A DNA stretch of 64,000 nt, taken from Anastrepha obliqua (lineage: Eukaryota > Arthropoda > Insecta > Diptera > Tephritidae). The stretch covers positions 122,901,792 to 122,965,791 of the forward strand of contig NC_072892.1 in the NCBI RefSeq assembly GCF_027943255.1. The letters are read 5' to 3'. The translations under genes and the position numbers were made by a program. Under the pieces are notes generated by a model. That model ran no database searches, had not been told where the DNA came from, and was given only the letters and a program-made list of their open reading frames with translations. This document shows, one piece after another, positions 11,788 to 22,954 of the stretch (position 1 is its first letter; each line of letters begins with the position of its first letter).

Positions 11788-13330
11788 ATGAATACTAACA
11801 AGAATAAGAATCAAACAAAGTTAAATAAAGCAATTTGGATAATCTTGGATAAGAAGCTGACTTGGGAGATACAAGTTTCACTGAAGGTGAATCGTGCATT
11901 GAAGATTTTTCAGCAATGCCGTAGAGCCTTTGGCAAAACCTGGGGTCTGAAACCTGCTGTGGTCCTATGGATATACACAGTACTTATCAGACCAATCATC
12001 ACTTACGCTTCTGTTGTCTGGTGGCGACAGACACATGGTTAAGTCCACAATCCGGGAACTATACAGGCTGCAAAGAAGTGTATGTTTATGCATCACGGGT
12101 GCCATGAGTACAACCTCTGGTGATGCACTAAATGCTATGCTTGATTTGCTCCCCCTGGATCTTAAGATACAACAGGAAGCAATAAAAGCAATGTGTATAC
12201 TCCATAAATATGGTTTCTGGCACGAAGATGGAACTTCAGGACACAGAGAAATCTTTAAGTTGCTGTCGGAGCAGTATCCACTGTTTTTGGCACCTAAAGA
12301 TGACCTGATACCCATTTGGAAGGAAATTTGAAAATTGCTCACGCAATGGAGCAATCCAGAATGCATGCAGGGAGGTTTGACGGATATTTTCTTTACCGAT
12401 GGGTCCAAGAATGAAATAGGGTCTGGAGCCGGATGATACTTAAACGATAGTAATAAGTATCACTATGCTGTGGGCGGAATGGCAACTGTTTTCCAAACAG
12501 AAGTTTTTGCCATCCTAAAAGTAGCCGAATGGATAATCGAGAGGAGATGGAGTGGGAAACAGATTGGAGCCTTCAGTGAAAGTCAAGCTGCATTGAAGGC
12601 CCTGGAGAACGCGAAGCAAACCTCAAAGATTGTTCATAATTCTGTCACAAGACAAAACAGGCTTGTTCTTATATGGGCTCCGGGACACTCCAGTGTTCAA
12701 GGAAACGAAATTGCCGACGAATTGGCCAACCGTGGATCAGCGGTGCCCCCACAGGGGCCAGAGCCAATAATCGGAATCAGTCCCGCAGGAATCAAGAATT
12801 GGATCAGCGATTATGTAGGCAATCTACATAAAGAGCGATGGTCCGGTCTGGAACGCTGCAGAACTGCAAAGTGTTTTGTTACAAGTCTGAACAGAAAACT
12901 GTCAAACTTTCTACTAAAACTTAGAAGCAAAGATATTCGGTTGATGGTCGGCATCATTACAGGACACAACCCATGGGGCCAGCATATGACCACCATTAGA
13001 ATCATCGAGGACCCGGTATGCCTGTCATGCTTGGAGGAGGCGGATAGCACTGAGCACTTTCTCTGTGAGTGTCCTGCCTTTGCTAGAGCAAGGCTACGAG
13101 TATTGGGTTCCGATGTCATGAGAATGAGTAATATTCGTTCTCTAAAACTGGAGGATATTTACAGATTTGCCAAAGAATCTGGAAAATTCTCATAGGACTA
13201 ACTATCTCTATCTCTGTCTCTATTCTTTCCTATCTCTTTCTCTGATAATTTTCTCCTTCCCTTCTTGACTATCTACCCCCCTTTCCATAGCTATAAATAC
13301 AATGGGCTCTTTAGCCTGAGTGTTTTAGGA
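11788..13330 (+). mobile_element. 5'-truncated non-LTR retrotransposon (RT C-terminus + RNase H, LOA/I-like)
   Basis: Frame 11788-12042 gives the RT 'thumb' (IRPIITYASVVWW). A +1 shift continues it at 12014-12331. The RNase H starts at about 12390 (FFTDGSK) and continues in 12470-13195 with TEVFAI, SESQAALKAL and GNEIADELA, ending in a Cys/His knuckle (CLSC...EHFLCECP). The usual second catalytic Asp (SDSQ) is Glu here (SESQ). There is an in-frame stop at GAG*. A pyrimidine-rich 3' UTR follows to about 13330. Element families with a C-terminal RNase H include LOA, I and some R1-like clades; I favour LOA-like. It is non-functional as it stands. Confidence 0.75.
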
Positions 13331-13389
13331 GCCATCAAATCTCCTGGTGCTCCTTGGCTCGACCTTTTCAAATTTCGATTTGAACCAAT

Positions 13390-14460
13390 TTGGATAAAGC
13401 ATTTAATGCAACGGTTGTTCTGCTACAGCCAGCGGTAGTTTCCTGGACATGTCAACGTAATAATTGTTGCAATCAGTAGAAGTAACAGTGGTCATTGATT
13501 CTTCAATAATCTGTACCAAATTTTGATTATTTTGTGGATCGGCCAGCAAATTTCGTGCAGGCAATTTTATTTTTGAAAATATCTTTTCTATAGAACTTCA
13601 CATGGGGGAATATGGTGATAGAAAAATTAATGTATGATTAGTCTCACTAATCTTTTCGCGTACTTCTCGAGTTTTATGGATTCTGGCATTGTCCAGAACC
13701 AACCATGCTTCTACGATGTTATTTTCAGCAAGTTTATTACAGAATCCATCAAGAAATGTAATAAAAACATTTGACTTTACTGTTGAGTTAGAAATCGAGA
13801 CGTTACTTGAGAATGTATAATATTATTTAAATTCATGGGTGAAACATATCTTCCTCTTTTTGTTGGAACTATTATACGTGTGGAGCATTTTGTGAAAAAT
13901 TAGTGCATAATTTTTGCGTTGTTTGATTCTTGATTTGGAGTTTAAACGGTCCAGGTTGATTGTGGCGGTTTTTAATGTTATTTTTAAAGCTTTTAATGTA
14001 TTACCGTTGTTGTGGTCATGTTGACGACTTTTTTTTAATTTGTATTTATATTTTTTAAAGTAATTGATGGATTTTCTTCAATTAATTTATCCACATAGCT
14101 TAAAATCTCATTACTTAGTTTAACATTTATTTTTCCACCAAGATTTCATCTAATAATCTCACATCCATCCTTCTTATACCTTCTAATTATAGAAGTGGCT
14201 GTGGTTTTATTAATTCCAGCTAATTCTGCTGACTCTGCAATAGCTTTGTCTTCTTCATAGTTGTTTTAACATAATTTCCCCTGCTGTTTCTGAAACGAGG
14301 AATAGGTAAGTTCTCTTCATTTTCTAAATTGCTATCATCAGAATCTTCTGTGACCTGCATTATTCGCCGATAATGACGTTTATTGACCGGACTTCCTGTA
14401 TTATCTTCAACAGTTACTTCTTCAGGTGATCTATTGATGTTCATTATCATAAACTTATTT
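13390..14460 (-). mobile_element. Degenerate Tc1/IS630-like transposase (DDE_3-type)
   Basis: Minus-strand reading gives an acidic N-terminus (ORF 14450-14220), then a helix-turn-helix stretch (AGINKTTATSIIRRYKKDG), then a DDE stretch with AWLVLDNARIHKTREV and LSPYSP, spread over several frames with stops. The order and motifs fit the IS630/Tc1 superfamily. It is inactive, and the terminal repeats were not identified. Confidence 0.6.
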
Positions 14461-14619
14461 AAGGGTTTTAAGGATTTTGAATTTCAAATATTTCTTTTAA
14501 AATAAATAATAATTACACAACAAGAAAAGAAAAGTTTCACTCTGTTTTTACTGCGATTGCTAAACTTTAAACAAGTGTTTAACCTTATTATCAGCAAAAT
14601 AAAAAATAAAGGTTGGTAT

Positions 14620-14895
14620 AATTTCAAGGTCCGATGTTGAATGTGAACTACACCTAAGCGTCACCGACACCGTTTGACTTCTTTCTTTGCGGTTATTTGA
14701 AAGAAAAGATGTACGTCGATAAGCCAGCAACAATTCAAGAGCTAAAGGATGAGATAACTCAGCACAAAAAAAGCGCTGAAAGAATGCTGGCATAGAACCT
14801 CAATTATGCCTCAGCGTCATCGAAAATTTGGACCATCGGATGGAGGTGTGCCGCCGAGGCCGCGGCAGCCATTTGACCAATATTTTATTCCATAG
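14620..14895 (+). mobile_element. Mariner-like transposase C-terminal fragment
   Basis: Reads FDFFL.GYLKEKMYVDKP and IQELKDEITQH, then after a short AAAAAAGCGCTGAAAG patch continues in another frame to RRGRGSHLTNILFHR. This is the standard tail of one mariner lineage. The same AAAAAGCGCTGAAAGAA stretch occurs at about 11508-11525. Confidence 0.6.
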
Positions 14896-15179
14896 GTAAT
14901 TGAGCTATGCCAATATTATCATAATAAAGAGAAATGGCAATCTTTTCTTTAAAAAATTGTATTTTATTCAAAATCAACACCGGCTCTTGAAACTTAACCA
15001 CAATCTATTTGGAAAATAATAATTAATTATCATATCTTATTTCATAAACTTTAATTTGAAATTTAAAATCTATTTGAATATAAAAAAATTTAATTTTAAA
15101 TAAAAAAATTTAATTTGAATTAAAAAAAATTTAATTTAAAATTTAAAAACTTTAATTTGAATTTAAAAACCTATATATT

Positions 15180-15990
15180 AAAAATCACGTGACCCAAAGT
15201 ACAATGAAAAAAAGTCTGCATCATTTCTCCTTGAAATGTTGATGGATTTGTAAAAAGTAAAAAAATTTTTGTAAAATAAAGTTGAAGTGATAGTCTGTTC
15301 AGCCGGATTTTTGAATTTCGAAAAAGTTTGCAATTTACGGTATTTAAAAAAAATGCGTTTTAAGTCATAAATGTCACACTTTAATTATGTTTATAAAATT
15401 TTTTAATAAAAATATCAATAATCAAATCTGTAGAGAAAACACTTTCGAATACACAAAAAAAGGAAGCGCCAGCCTTTCTAAATATGTAAAAATCATGAAA
15501 ATCGGTTGTCAAACACCAAAACTGTCAAATCTCCTCCGAGAAGTTGCTGTAACTCGCTCTATTTTTTTCTGATTGGCCTGAAACTTTGGCAGATAACCTT
15601 CCAGTAAAAGTGTTATAACTCGCTCAGCTTTTCCCCGATTGGCTTGAAATTTCGGCATGTAATTGCAGAAACATCAAAACGTATTAAAAATTGTATCAGT
15701 TGTCATGCAGACCGTGCCGGAAATAATAGTTTCAAGAAAAACGATTTTAAAGTTTAGGTATAGGAGCGCGCGGACCGCCTTTTACCTAGTTAATGGGCTG
15801 TAGAAGCTATAAAATTGGGAATTTCTGCATGAAAATTTCACAGTGTATTCTTAAGACAATATTCTTTCGAAATATCGAAAGAATAAAAAATCGATCTTTT
15901 GAAAATTCTGGATACATGTACACATGGCTTGTGACCCCTTAAGGAAGTTATTTCTAAACACAAAAATTAATAAGCCAAATTCTTTCCTTC
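15180..15990. other. Non-coding AT-rich stretch
   Basis: No coding capacity that I trust. It contains a short internal near-repeat (AACTCGCTC.-TTT.C.GATTGGC.TGAAA at about 15550 and 15620) and ends at the candidate right terminus GTGACCCCTTAA. Confidence 0.4.
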
Positions 15991-15994
15991 CCGC

Positions 15995-16860
15995 CAAGTC
16001 TTCGAAAAGACCCATCTTTGTGCCGAATTCATAGCTGCAGACAACAGCACGAAAAGCAGTTACCTATATGCCGCGATGTCTGATTTTGGTATCCCCGCAA
16101 AATTAATACGGCTATGCAAAATGGTTCTGTTCAATACCAGCAGCGCTATCAGAGTTGGAAAGGACCTCTCCGAGGCGTTTGATACCAAACGAGGTTGCAG
16201 ACAGGGTGACTCTCTGTCGCGCGAATTCTTTAACCTGATGCTGAAAAAGATCATGCGAGCCGCATCACGCTCAAGCACAATTTTTGAAAAAGAGCGTACA
16301 ATAGTTGGCATATGTCTTAACAACCGCGCTGTTAGTTCTGTCTTTTCCAAACTGGATAAAGAAGCAAACCAAATAGTGAATGGGTCTGGTGGTGAACGAG
16401 GATAAAACGAAGTAGCTCCTGTCATCAAACAAACAGTCGGCGCACTCGCGTATCGGCACCTACGTCACTGTTGACAGTTATAATTTCGAGGTTGTAAAAG
16501 ACTTCGTTTGTTTAGGAACCAGCATTAACACCGATAATAATGTCAGCCTTGAAATTCAACGTTGAATATCTCTTGCCAAGAAATGCTACTTTGGACTTAA
16601 TATACGGTTGATTAGTAAAGACCTCCTTCGGCGCACAAATATAACACTTTATAAGACTCTCATCATGCCCGTCCTATGGCACAGAAGTTTGGACGATGAC
16701 AATGTCTGTTGGAGCGTTTGAGGGAAAGAATCTGCGGAGTATTTTTGGATCTTTGCACGTTGGTGATGGCGAGTATCGTAGGCGATTGAACAACGAGCTT
16801 TATGAGCTTTACGACAACATATGTATTCACGGCATTCAATTGAAAGGAAGTACCAGTGAA
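15995..16860 (+). mobile_element. RTE-like non-LTR retrotransposon fragment
   Basis: RT block: PAKLIRLCKMVL, then FDTKRGCRQGDSLS (RT fingers/palm) at 16076-16405. The segment that should hold the catalytic FADD/YADD box is missing. The tail continues in other frames (VVKDFVCLGTSINTD, LEIQR, ALYGAEAWT-type region) to about 16850. The copy at 41205-41935 shares the downstream part at DNA level. Confidence 0.7.
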
Positions 16861-16911
16861 TAAGTTTTGGCTCCGCCTGAACATTTCACTTGTTCCTCGT
16901 AATAAAAATAA

Positions 16912-17463
16912 TATAGGGATTTTCAATAAGAGGTGTTATTTTGATATTCAAAGAAAGATGCAATTTTTTAATATAAATGATCGGATGTTTATTTCATAAT
17001 AAACTGAAGAGGAAGATATGCAGTTAATAGTGGAAAATAACATCAGGCAAATGACCCCCGCGACCACGCTTATAGGACAATATCCTTTTCATGAAATTTT
17101 CCATAACCAAATTGCAAAGTGGCTGGCCTATGTCCTCGATAGCCTCACGAATTCCATCTTTGAACCTGGTCTGTTGGCGTAGACCTACTCTTTCACGTGA
17201 CCCCAAAGAAAAAAGTCACAAAGTGTTAAATCAGAAGATCTCGGGGCCGATTGTGATCACTTCTTCGAAAGATAACACCGTCCGGAAACTTCTCCCGTAA
17301 GATATCAATGGTGTTCGTGCTTGTGTGGCACGTAGCGCAGTCTTGTTGAAAATCAACGTTGTCCAAATCAACACCATCCAATTCCGGCCATAAAAAATCG
17401 TTAATTATCTCTCGTTAACGCAATGCATTCCAAAATAACATTTGTTATTGGAAAACCCTTTAT
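16912..17463 (-). mobile_element. Nonautonomous mariner-like element with terminal inverted repeats
   Basis: Ends ATAGGGATTTTCAATAAGAG (plus, left) and AAAGGGTTTTCCAATAACAA (complement, right) form an inverted repeat of about 35 bp including GTTATTTTG. The minus-strand interior encodes only the catalytic end and tail of a mariner transposase (VDFQQDCATC, then DGIREAIEDIG...RGRGGHLPDVIFHY) with a frameshift. It lies 330 bp upstream of the start codon of the unknown gene. Confidence 0.7.
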
Positions 17464-17794
17464 AGGCATGTATGATATTAGTGTGGCGCAGATAAACTTG
17501 AATGGGACGGGCCGTGCTTCTCCTTCAAACTATGATATTTTCTTGTGTACACTAATATTTGGTTATGGCAATGCTGTGTTGGGAAAAATCAATATCTAAA
17601 CACTTTAACTTCCCTTGCTAACTACCCGCACAGCTGTTGGCGATAACATTGCGGACATGCGCACTACGCCACTGCATTGGCATTTTGCCACATTTAGCTC
17701 CAATGTAGTCATAGAGGTAAGAGAAAATTGCATTCAAACAAAAAGCATTCCAGGCTTAAGAAATTGATTCGCCAACGCATCAAAGGCGACAGAA
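17464..17794 (+). promoter_or_regulatory. Probable upstream/5' UTR region of the unknown gene
   Basis: Between the mariner copy and the ATG at 17795. The sequence becomes GC-richer from about 17640, as in a leader exon. I see no certain TATA box or splice pair; a gtaaga at about 17717 and a CAG near 17752 would make an intron too short to be likely. Confidence 0.3.
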
Positions 17795-18754
17795 ATGCCA
17801 ACGATGGAGGATAGCGGCATCGATAGTGAAGATAAGCAATCGAATACTTTCGAGGAATCTCCAGCGGTAAGTCTCTCAAACTACTTGGTAAATATGCATG
17901 TCTGTGTATTACTGCTGCATTGTGTCATTACTGCTTACAGCAAGGGGCACAAAAAATAGTAACAGCAACAAGAACAATGGCCCAAGCATTAGATGTGTCA
18001 GCGGTTAACCATATGGCTGATTTAGAGGTAGTCTTCCGTGGCAGCGGCGGCCCAGCGCCAGGAAGTGCAGCAAGTGCCAGTGGTGCAGAGTCGGTAGCAA
18101 AGACCACGGCCAGCACAGTAGCAGCAGCGGCGGCTGGTGACAGCGATGACAGCAATGCGATTAGTACACATCCAGCGCCAAACACCTGTCGCATTCTGCA
18201 ACGCAAGCTGGAGCTGAAGGTGGAGCGTGCGAAGCGCAATTACAGCCAATACCAGCAACAGGAACAGGTGTGTGAAGGAGCCAGCGGCAGTTCCAGGAGT
18301 TACAAAAATTAGTACATAGTATATTGATTTTTTTACATTTTTTTTTGTAGGTGCGCAAAACCCAGTCTGCGAATCTCATACCCATAAATCGGTTGCCCAT
18401 TCCAGGCGATTCAGAGCAGAAACCACTTGTAGATTATAAGTCGGATAGTAGGTTTGTTGATAATGATTTTTATTCAAAAATTATTTTGTTAAAAAACATG
18501 TATGTATGTATATGTTCTGTTGTAGCGAGGAGCCAGAGGAAATTTCTTTTTTTCCAGCTAAAGTGAAAAATGCGCATCGACAACGCAGAACTGAGCTCAG
18601 CGATACTTTCAGTATACAAGAAATGACTATAGAATCAGATTTGGATTCAGACGATAGTGGGTCACAAAATCTCGAGCTATTGCCACCCTTAAGAAAGACA
18701 AATTTTTTGGAGAAAGTGAAAATTTGCTTCGGTTGTGGGAATAGAAGAAGTTAA
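17795..18754 (+). CDS. Protein of unknown function, four exons, about 240 residues
   Basis: Exons 17795-17866, 17941-18267, 18351-18451 and 18526-18754 join in frame through GTAAGT, GTGTGT and GTTTGT donors; the third donor is the least certain (18447 is an alternative end but breaks the frame). The start ATG opens MPTMEDSGIDSED. The protein has an acidic N-terminus, an Ala/Ser/Gly-rich middle (AAAAAGDSDDS), a basic coiled-coil-like stretch (RILQRKLELKVERAKRNY), a Glu-rich motif (SSEEPEEISFF), an acidic Ser/Asp patch (ESDLDSDDSG) and a C-terminus KICFGCGNRRS that could bind metal or be modified on Cys. There is no signal peptide or membrane span. An AATAAA at 18803-18808 fits the 3' end. Codon use and splice sites look like those of a real gene, not a transposon. 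I do not recognise the family. Confidence 0.7.
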
Positions 18755-18954
18755 CTGTCAAAAGGCTTAGAGAGGCAAACAAAATAGTACACGGAAAAAT
18801 GCAATAAAAAACAGTTGTAGCCAAATTGTACACACTAACTAACATAAATATATCTAATACGTGCATACAAGTGAGAAAAAGATTTATTACTTCTGCTATT
18901 TGATGCTGCATAAGGTGGAATTTTGTGCCACCCTAACGGAAGATGTTTAATTTT

Positions 18955-19115
18955 TTATGAGAGTATTTCTGCTATGAAAAATTCCTGATAAAACCCTAAG
19001 GAGTCGGCTTAAAACTGCAAGTCCCTTCATTTACGGAACACCATCAAGACGCACACCCCAAATATGAGGAGGAGATCGGCCAAACACTTAACAGAAGTGT
19101 ACGTGCTAATGAAGC
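18955..19115 (+). mobile_element. tRNA-derived SINE, 3' fragment
   Basis: Matches the body of the SINE seen elsewhere: a.gagtatttctg.catgaaaa, ggagtcggctt, acaccatcaagacgcacacc, ggaggagatcggccaaacac, gtgtacgtgctaat. The head is absent. Confidence 0.7.
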
Positions 19116-19744
19116 GATCTATTGTGCAGCCATGTAGCCTACCGAAACAGTCTTATGTTGTTAATAAATCCTGAAACTGCTGTGGGCTTAATTTCTACCA
19201 GGAGGTTAGAATCTTTTCATAGACTTTAACGTAGGCATGTTTGCGTGTGTCAGACTGACAAATAAAGATAATTTTATTCTTAACAGCGGACGGTTCTCAA
19301 CAATGTGTTCTTGTTATGAATGAAAGTCCATCTGACTAAGCGCCTGTCAAGGAATTTGGTTAATATTTTTATTATTATTTTATTGTTATTGTATTCCTAT
19401 TATTTTTTTACATTAATATTACTTACATAATTAAAGTATAAATTGTCTCTGTTTTTTTTTTTTTGTTCAAAACGAGAGGAAAATGCTTCGTGCAAGGGCC
19501 GAGCGTTCTGACCTACAGTATGCTCTGTAGTCTACCCGAGTGTGGAACTCCATTTGGAGCTTCCTTACTTACCCACTGAGGCTTTAACTGCTATCGCCCG
19601 CGCGTTTACTAGGGATCCGGCACGGCGATAGGATCACTTCAGATGTGTAGGTGCGGCACGTGAACCTCAGATGCGTTTTCTAATTGTGACGTTTCTATAG
19701 GTTATTATTAACGGACAACTTTTCATTACTTACCGACTACTGCT
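19116..19744. other. Non-coding intergenic stretch
   Basis: No gene seen. AT-rich with a T-run near 19450, then a more GC-balanced 19490-19700 part that may be an unrecognised repeat. Confidence 0.4.
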
Positions 19745-20545
19745 GGTGTTTTTCAGGCCGAAGTCTTTGCAATCCTGCAGGCATGCAAAATGCTTAGGAA
19801 ACGTGGGAGCAAGGGAGATATTAATATTTTCTCCGATAGCCAAGCCGCGATTAAGGCTCTGACGACACCATTTTGCAGATCCAAACTAGTCAACTCCTGT
19901 AGGGATATCAAATCTCTTGAGTGTGCAAGTAACGATTCTCTGATCTGGGTTCCAGAACATAGGAACATAGAGCGAAATGAAAATGCTGATGACTTTGCCA
20001 GGAAGGGGACTGAATTGGTGTCAGAGACCTCCTAGCCGGTTATCGTCATCCCCCTGACTGCAGTCAAAGGGGAGATGCACAACTTATTTCTCAGTAAAGC
20101 ACAGAAATGATGGGGCTATATGCTATTTCAAAAACCCTTTGACGCCAGTATAATAGACGGAGGACTAAGAAAGTCCTGAGGACACCACGCCATTCAATTT
20201 TCAAACTCGTACCTGTGTTTACCGGTCATTGGACGAACGAAAGCCAGGCCCAAAAGCAAGGTGTACCATTTAACCCCCATTGCAGAAGCTGTGTGGACCT
20301 TTCAGAGAGGGAGACTGTTGAGCACTTTCCCTGTAAATGTACGAGTTTCGCAGCTAGACGTTTGAGATCACTGGGTGCTCCTTTCTTCGACAGCCTGGGA
20401 CAGTGCGCCAACCTAAATCTCATCAATCTTCTCCATTACATCAACAGCTCTGACTGTCTGATGATATCTGCCTGGTGGAGGTCTCAAAATGGTATCAAAT
20501 TGGCGCTTTAGTGCTACTTGGGGAGTGACAGAGTGGTATTTCAAC
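19745..20545 (+). mobile_element. Degenerate non-LTR RNase H and Cys knuckle (LOA-like family copy 2)
   Basis: Reads AEVFAILQACKMLRKRGS, NIFSDSQAAIKAL, then ENADDFARKGTEL (ORF 19790-20035), and after a shift FTGHWTN...CRSCVDLSERETVEHFPCKC (20215-20511). DNA-level similarity continues into the shared 3' end of the copy at 25483-27330. Confidence 0.75.
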
Positions 20546-20584
20546 AATTTTTCTTACCTACCTATACATTTAATATACCCTGCA

Positions 20585-21030
20585 ATAACAACACGCGTGG
20601 AGCTGATAAACAAAAATGGCAGGGCGATTCACTTAGCGCCTTCCTTTTCCATGTAGTGATGCACCAGATAGTAAATGAGGTAGAAGGTTACCGAATGCAA
20701 CACTCAAACAGACGTCGCTGTTTTAATAGCCAACACAGAGGAAGACCTACAACGTTTATTACACAAATATTTAATATGGAGGTATCGACTACTTCTCCTT
20801 TTGATTGGCGCGATAACCGCTTACGTGATTTTGGCCGAGTTTAACAAAGCGCACCAGTCATTTCTTTCTCGAGCTAACCGCCGCTACTTAGATACAATAA
20901 GTGAAGCCAAATCCTTTTCCACCTGGTCCTTCCAACGCAGAGGAGGCTTTTCTCTTCCTGTGCTACCAACAGCTGGTACTACAAAGATCTTAAGCACGCC
21001 CGGCAGAGGTCGTTACTGGGAAAATCATTC
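20585..21030. mobile_element. Two joined RT/RTE fragments, opposite strands
   Basis: 20585-20790, plus: GDSLSAFLFHVVMHQIVNEVE, an RT palm fragment with broken frame after it. 20795-21030, minus: PLRWKDQVEKDLASL and RRLARERND, the C-terminal tail of the RTE-like family that is seen on the plus strand at 41675-41900. Confidence 0.6.
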
Positions 21031-22245
21031 AAAAAGTCCACGTCATGATTCTCATTGATCGACGACCGAAAGTGCGCGAAGTAACAGAGACTATAGGTGT
21101 GTCGACCGGAAGGGCAATTACAATTTTACATGATAAGTTGGTGATGAAAAAATATTCGTCCTGATGGGTGCCGCGATTGCTGATGGTGAACAACAAGCGT
21201 ATGCGTCTGTTAACTTCGAAGCAGTGTTTGGATCAATTTAACCGAGATCCGAAGGAATTTTTTCGTCGAGTTGTCACCGTTGATGAAACCTGGATTCATT
21301 ATTACATACCAGAAATTAAGCAACAATCAAAACAATGGATTTCTTCTGGTGAATCTGCTCCAAAGAAGCCAAGGACAGTCCCATCGGCCGAAAAGGTCAT
21401 GGCGTCAATTTTTTGGGATGGGAACGATGTCATGCTACTGATTTTTTTTTTTAAAAGGAAGAACGATCACTGGAAAATACTACAGTGAGTTATTGGACCA
21501 CTATCACAAGAAATTGAAGGAGGCACGGATGCATTTGGCGAAAAGGAAGGAGCCTTCACCACGATAACGCACCAGCACATTAACCCGGAGTTGTTGCCGT
21601 CAAACTGCAGGATTTCCGTTATGAACTGCTACCGTACCCCCCCGTATTCACCCGATATGGCTCCATGTGACTTTTTTTTGTTCCCTAACATGAAGAAATG
21701 GCGGCCGCCGTAGCGGAATGGCTTGATGCGTGACTACCAATCGAAATTCACTGAGAGAACGTAGGTTCGAATCTCGGTGAAACACCAAAGTTAAGAAAAA
21801 GTCTTGTTCTAATAGCGGTCGCCCCTAGGCAGGCAATGACAAACCTCCGAGTGTATTTCTGCCATGAAAAAGTTCCTCATAAAAATATCTGCCGTTCGGA
21901 GTCGGCTTGAAACTATAGGTCTCTGCATTTGTGGAACAGCATCAAGACGCACATCACAAATAGGAGGAGGAGCTCGGCCAAACACCAAAAAGGGTGTACG
22001 CGCCAATTATATATATAATATGAAGAAATGGCTGGGGGATCAAACGAGAAAGTCATGGCCGAGACTAAGGCGCATTTTGGAGAGTTTTACAAATTGTATT
22101 TATTGTAAAGAAATGGCCGGAGCGTTGGGATGACATCACATCTCTAGTGAGTGGCACAGAATGCTGAGGCTAGAGTGTATTCGAAGGAACGGTCAATATT
22201 TAGAGGAAACAATTTAAAAAAATTCCGCATTTTTTTTCTTTGTAA
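21025..22245 (+). mobile_element. Mariner transposase copy split by a SINE
   Basis: Reads RRPKVREVTETIGVSTGRA, then VTVDETWIHYYIPEIKQQSKQW (ORF 21168-21488, first catalytic D), a T-run frameshift, then HDNAPAH and LPYPPYSPDMAPCDFFLFPNMKKW up to the SINE at 21703. After the SINE it resumes at MKKWLGDQ and degenerates toward the C-terminus (RRNGQYLEE-like at about 22180). It is inactive. DNA near 22145-22215 matches the remnant at 53320-53390. Confidence 0.8.
21703..22019 (+). mobile_element. Full-length tRNA-derived SINE with 13-bp target site duplication
   Basis: The 317-bp insert is flanked by ATGAAGAAATGGC at 21690-21702 and 22020-22032. The head resembles a tRNA: A-box-like TAGCGGAATGG, B box GGTTCGAATCTCGG. 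The body carries the family hallmarks (CTAATAGCGGTCGCCCCT, CCGTTCGGAGTCGGCTT, CATCAAGACGCACA, GGAGGAGCTCGGCCAAACAC) and ends in a short TA-repeat tail. It is a retroposed insert in a mariner copy. Confidence 0.88.
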
Positions 22246-22330
22246 TAGTTATTCAAATAAACATTTTTCATTAGGCTTTTTTTTCAATTTGTCTTTTATA
22301 AATATATATAAATTTGATATACTATATTAT

Positions 22331-22954
22331 GTTGTTCAATAAGTTTTGCGGTTCGATGAGAAAAACACAATTTTATGTTTTGAAATACACTTAATTATTC
22401 AGAATAGTCTCCCTGAATTTCAATGATATTTCATTTTGTGAACTCCATCCCTGAAGTGAAAATCTTCAAGAGCTGCAAAATACGCTTCCACGCATGCATT
22501 TTTGTAGGTATGTCAACAGATAGCAGTCGCTAAGCTGCAAATCTGGTGAATGCGGTGGATGGCCGAACAAATTGAAATTTAATTCATGGATTTTCTTGTG
22601 ACGCGCTGCATAGTCTTAGGATTTTTTTCCTTTGCAAACTGGATCTTTTTTTACGAACTTTTTCTTTGAGCTGGTCCAAAAAAGTTACATTAATATTCAG
22701 GAATTATTTTTTACCAGTCTGCAAGTAATCCACAAACAAAATTTCTTTCGTATCTCAAAAAACTGATGCTATCACCTTCTTGGCCGGTTTCTGGACACGA
22801 ACTCGTTTCGGAGCCGAAGAACTAGATTCACCGCCCTTTAGCCTCTAATTTTGATTTAAGATCCAAGTCTCATCCATTCATATGAAGAGTGTATCAACAT
22901 AACAAAAATTGGTTAGTAGCCTCTATTATCGAACCGCAAAGCTTATTGAACAAC
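22331..22954 (-). mobile_element. Mariner-like deletion copy with inverted repeats
   Basis: Ends GTTGTTCAATAAGTTTTGCG (left) and GTTGTTCAATAAGCTTTGCG (right, complement) match almost perfectly over 27 bp. The minus strand carries a decayed transposase: GESSSSAPKRVRVQKPAKKVIASVF, ILFVDYLQTGK, HPPHSPDLQLSD. Stops and frameshifts are frequent. Confidence 0.78.

Larger units (their letters stand above)
11482..15938. mobile_element. Putative TTAA-flanked element, heavily invaded (TTAAGGGGTTAC ends)
   Basis: Left end TTAA-GGGGTTACATAC (TTAA at 11478-11481); right end GTGACCCC-TTAA (TTAA at 15939-15942). Inside these ends, AT-rich inverted arms match each other (about 11640-11765 against about 15050-15180: TATATAGGTTTTTAA.TTCAAATTAAAG). 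The interior carries unrelated insertions: a non-LTR copy, a Tc1/IS630-like copy and a mariner tail. A piggyBac-like TTAA transposon skeleton would fit, but the right arm is much longer than the left, so the boundaries are provisional. Confidence 0.4.

Noticed and set aside
21703..21790. Possible tRNA gene (A and B boxes)
   Set aside because: It has no complete cloverleaf, lies at the head of a repeated 317-bp unit with target duplication, and recurs many times; it is a SINE head.
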